This document shows, piece by piece, positions 62,470 to 64,000 of a stretch of 64,000 nt of DNA. Below the pieces are notes generated by a model, which saw only the letters and a list, made by a program, of their open reading frames with translations, did no database searches and had not been told where the DNA came from. The position numbers and the translations under genes were made by a program. How positions within the stretch are numbered: position 1 is the stretch's first letter; each line of letters begins with the position of its first letter. This stretch comes from Streptomyces antnestii (GTDB lineage: Bacteria > Actinomycetota > Actinomycetes > Streptomycetales > Streptomycetaceae), in contig NZ_RZYA01000005.1 of NCBI RefSeq assembly GCF_004005495.1, forward strand, positions 389,362-453,361. Direction: 5' to 3'.

Positions 62470-64000
62470 GCGGCGGCATGAGTGGCGGTATGAGCGGGGC
62501 GCTGCGGATCGTGCGGCTCGCGAACTTCGTCGCGCCCGCGTCGGGCGGACTGCGCACCGCCCTGCGGGAGTTGGGCGCCGGCTACCGCGCCGCAGGCCAC
62601 GAGCCCGTCCTGATCGTGCCCGGTGAGCGGGCCGACGACCGGGACACCCCACAGGGGCGCGTCATCACCCTGCCCGGGGCGCCGCTGCCCGGCACCGGCG
62701 GCTACCGCGTCCTCACGGACCGGCGGCGCGTGGCCGCCCTCCTCGAAGACCTCGCCCCCGACCGGATCGAGGTCTCCGACCGCACCACCCTGCGGTGGAC
62801 GGGGGAGTGGGCACGCCGCGCCCGCGTGCCCGCCGTGATGGTGTCCCACGAGACGGCCGACGGGGTCCTGCGGACCTGGGGCCTGCCCGAGCGGCTCGCC
62901 CTGCGCGCCGCCGACGCCCTCAACTCCCGTACCGCGCACGCCTACGCGCGCGTGGTGTGCACGACCGAGTGGGCCGAGCGCGAGTTCGTCCGCATCGGGG
63001 CGCGCAACGTCGTACGGGCACCGCTCGGCGTCGACCTGGAGCGCTGCCACCCGCGCCTGCGGGACGCCGCCGTGCGCGAGAGGTACGCGCGCGTGGACGA
63101 GGTGCTGCTCGTCCTGTGCTCGCGCCTGTCGGTGGAGAAGCGGCCCGGGACCGCGCTCGACGCCCTGGCCGCCCTGCGCCGCGGGGGGACGCCGGCGGTG
63201 CTCGTCGTCGCCGGGGACGGGCCGTTGCGGGCGAGGCTGGAACAGCGGGCACGCGCGCGGAGCCTGCCGGTGACGTTCCTCGGGCATGTCGCCGACCGGG
63301 GGCGGCTCGCCGCGCTGCAGGCCGCCGCCGACGTGTGTCTCGCGCCGGGTCCCGCGGAAACGTTCGGGCTGGCCGCGCTCGAGGCGATGGCCTGCGGCAC
63401 CCCTGTCGTCGCCAGCGCCTCCTCCGCCCTGCCCGAGATCGTGGGGCCCGCCGGGGGAGTCGCGGCCGACACCGGGGAGGCGTTCGCCGCAGCGGTGGAG
63501 GACCTTGTCGCACGGAACGGGGACGAACGCAGGGAGGCGGCACGCGCGCGTGCGGAGTGCTTCAGCTGGGGCGCCGCGGTGGACGCCTTCCTGAAGGCGC
63601 ACGACGCGGGGCGTGTTACGGCGCACGACGCGGGGCGCGTGGCGCCGGGCGATGCGGGACGCGTGCCGGCGGGCGATGCAGGGCTCGTGACGGCGCGCGA
63701 TGATGCAGGGCTCGTGGTGGCGCATGACGCGGGGCGTGTGGCGGCGGGCGATGCGGGACGGGTGCCGCCGACGGGCGATGCAGGGCTCGTGACGGCGCGC
63801 GATGCGGGGCGTGTGGCGGCGCACGGCGCGGGGCGTGTGGCGCCGGGCGATGCGGGACGGGTGCCGCCGACGGGCGATGCAGGGCTCGTGACGGCGCGCG
63901 ATGCGGGGCGTGTGGCGGCGCACGGCGCGGGGCGTGTGGCGCCGGGCGATGCGGGACGGGTGCCGCCGACGGGCGATGCAGGGCTCGTGACGGCGCGCGA
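62466..64000 (+). CDS. GT4 glycosyltransferase with repeat tail, 3' end outside window
   Basis: This starts with ATG 62466, overlapping the previous stop, and stays open to the window end (511+ codons). Residues 1-378 are a normal GT4 glycosyltransferase (RIVRLANFVAPASGGLRTAL, VMVSHETADGVL, LCSRLSVEKRPGTALDAL, VVAGDGPL, PAETFGLAALEAMACGTPVV). From ~379 comes a degenerate 8-residue repeat (xDAGRVxx or xDAGLVxx), growing into a 33-residue higher-order unit. The tail is in frame throughout. The start has three near-identical MSGG repeats, so the exact start Met is uncertain. No GT4 member I know has such a tail. Confidence 0.8.
   Translation, partial: MSGGMSGGMSGALRIVRLANFVAPASGGLRTALRELGAGYRAAGHEPVLIVPGERADDRDTPQGRVITLPGAPLPGTGGYRVLTDRRRVAALLEDLAPDRIEVSDRTTLRWTGEWARRARVPAVMVSHETADGVLRTWGLPERLALRAADALNSRTAHAYARVVCTTEWAEREFVRIGARNVVRAPLGVDLERCHPRLRDAAVRERYARVDEVLLVLCSRLSVEKRPGTALDALAALRRGGTPAVLVVAGDGPLRARLEQRARARSLPVTFLGHVADRGRLAALQAAADVCLAPGPAETFGLAALEAMACGTPVVASASSALPEIVGPAGGVAADTGEAFAAAVEDLVARNGDERREAARARAECFSWGAAVDAFLKAHDAGRVTAHDAGRVAPGDAGRVPAGDAGLVTARDDAGLVVAHDAGRVAAGDAGRVPPTGDAGLVTARDAGRVAAHGAGRVAPGDAGRVPPTGDAGLVTARDAGRVAAHGAGRVAPGDAGRVPPTGDAGLVTAR
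63601..64000 (+). repeat. In-frame minisatellite encoding the glycosyltransferase tail
   Basis: 24-bp-type units give 8-residue repeats from 63601. From 63774 a higher-order unit of exactly 99 bp repeats (63774-63872, 63873-63971, then 63972 to the end). The two full copies look identical, suggesting recent expansion. All unit lengths are multiples of three or sum to multiples of three, so the reading frame is preserved. Confidence 0.9.

Noticed and set aside
62427..63923. A 498-codon minus-strand frame with ARRHEPCIARR-type repeats
   Set aside because: It is the reverse reading of the glycosyltransferase and its minisatellite. The plus frame has a GT4 domain, so the repeats on this strand are secondary.
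63601..64000. CRISPR-like array
   Set aside because: Units are contiguous with no unique spacers and keep a reading frame; this is a minisatellite.

Overview
The window is a stretch of actinobacterial chromosome, almost certainly Streptomyces. It is very GC-rich, with codons ending in G or C, frequent GTG/TTG starts and leaderless-looking spacing. It carries genus markers: mIHF, RbpA, SmeA/SffA, a GuaB1-type IMPDH-like enzyme, F420-type oxidoreductase and helicase-dead PriA. Gene order from carB to smeA follows, in reverse, what I remember of the S. coelicolor core chromosome around SCO1483 to SCO1415. It therefore reads as conserved core DNA with small accessory insertions, not as a genomic island. 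I saw no tRNA, rRNA, CRISPR array, prophage or complete insertion sequence.

Region 1 (1-18.3 kb) is housekeeping. It holds the end of the pyrimidine cluster (carB, pyrD, pyrF), the nucleoid protein gene mihF, gmk, rpoZ, coaBC, metK, priA, fmt, rsmB and rpe, a SorC-type regulator, a secreted guanyl RNase with its barstar inhibitor, and guaB1. Copies of an intergenic palindromic repeat flank priA, and a third partial copy lies after guaB1.

Region 2 (18.4-23.5 kb) looks like one catabolic module: an amino-acid permease, an Lrp/AsnC regulator, a nitrilase-fold amidase and a tryptophan/phenylalanine 2-monooxygenase-like flavoenzyme. The permease and amidase genes are each preceded by three CGCAA boxes with nearly the same spacing (30/21 and 31/22 bp). 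A plausible reading is Lrp-controlled uptake of an aromatic amino acid, oxidative decarboxylation to an amide, then hydrolysis to the acid (an indole-3-acetamide-like route).

Region 3 (23.5-29.8 kb) holds an LLM-class oxidoreductase, a DUF5995 protein, a xanthine/uracil permease, a short thioesterase-like gene, and a divergent MFS exporter/ROK regulator pair with TATC-rich operators. Region 4 (29.9-35.2 kb) is an FMN riboswitch followed by ribE-ribM-ribBA-ribH, then hisE-hisG and a PH-domain membrane protein. Region 5 (35.4-40 kb) has two coupled CNNM/CorC-type transporters, a 187-bp MITE-like element flanked by TA, and a CbxX/EccA-type AAA protein.

Region 6 (40.4-49.6 kb) is more accessory. 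It contains a uridine-kinase-like P-loop protein, a Tat-exported C39-like protease, an acyl-CoA dehydrogenase, a lipocalin-like DUF protein with an APH-type kinase, a second Lrp regulator and an amidohydrolase. Region 7 (49.6-59 kb) returns to conserved Streptomyces genes: a structured RNA candidate ahead of ppm1, fxsA, rbpA with an exact sigma-R promoter, transport and lipid genes, a MocR/YczE pair, and the sporulation pair smeA-sffA. Region 8 (59-64 kb) ends with an ankyrin protein, a HEAT-repeat-like protein and two coupled GT4 glycosyltransferases. The last of these carries a long minisatellite-encoded repeat tail that runs off the window.
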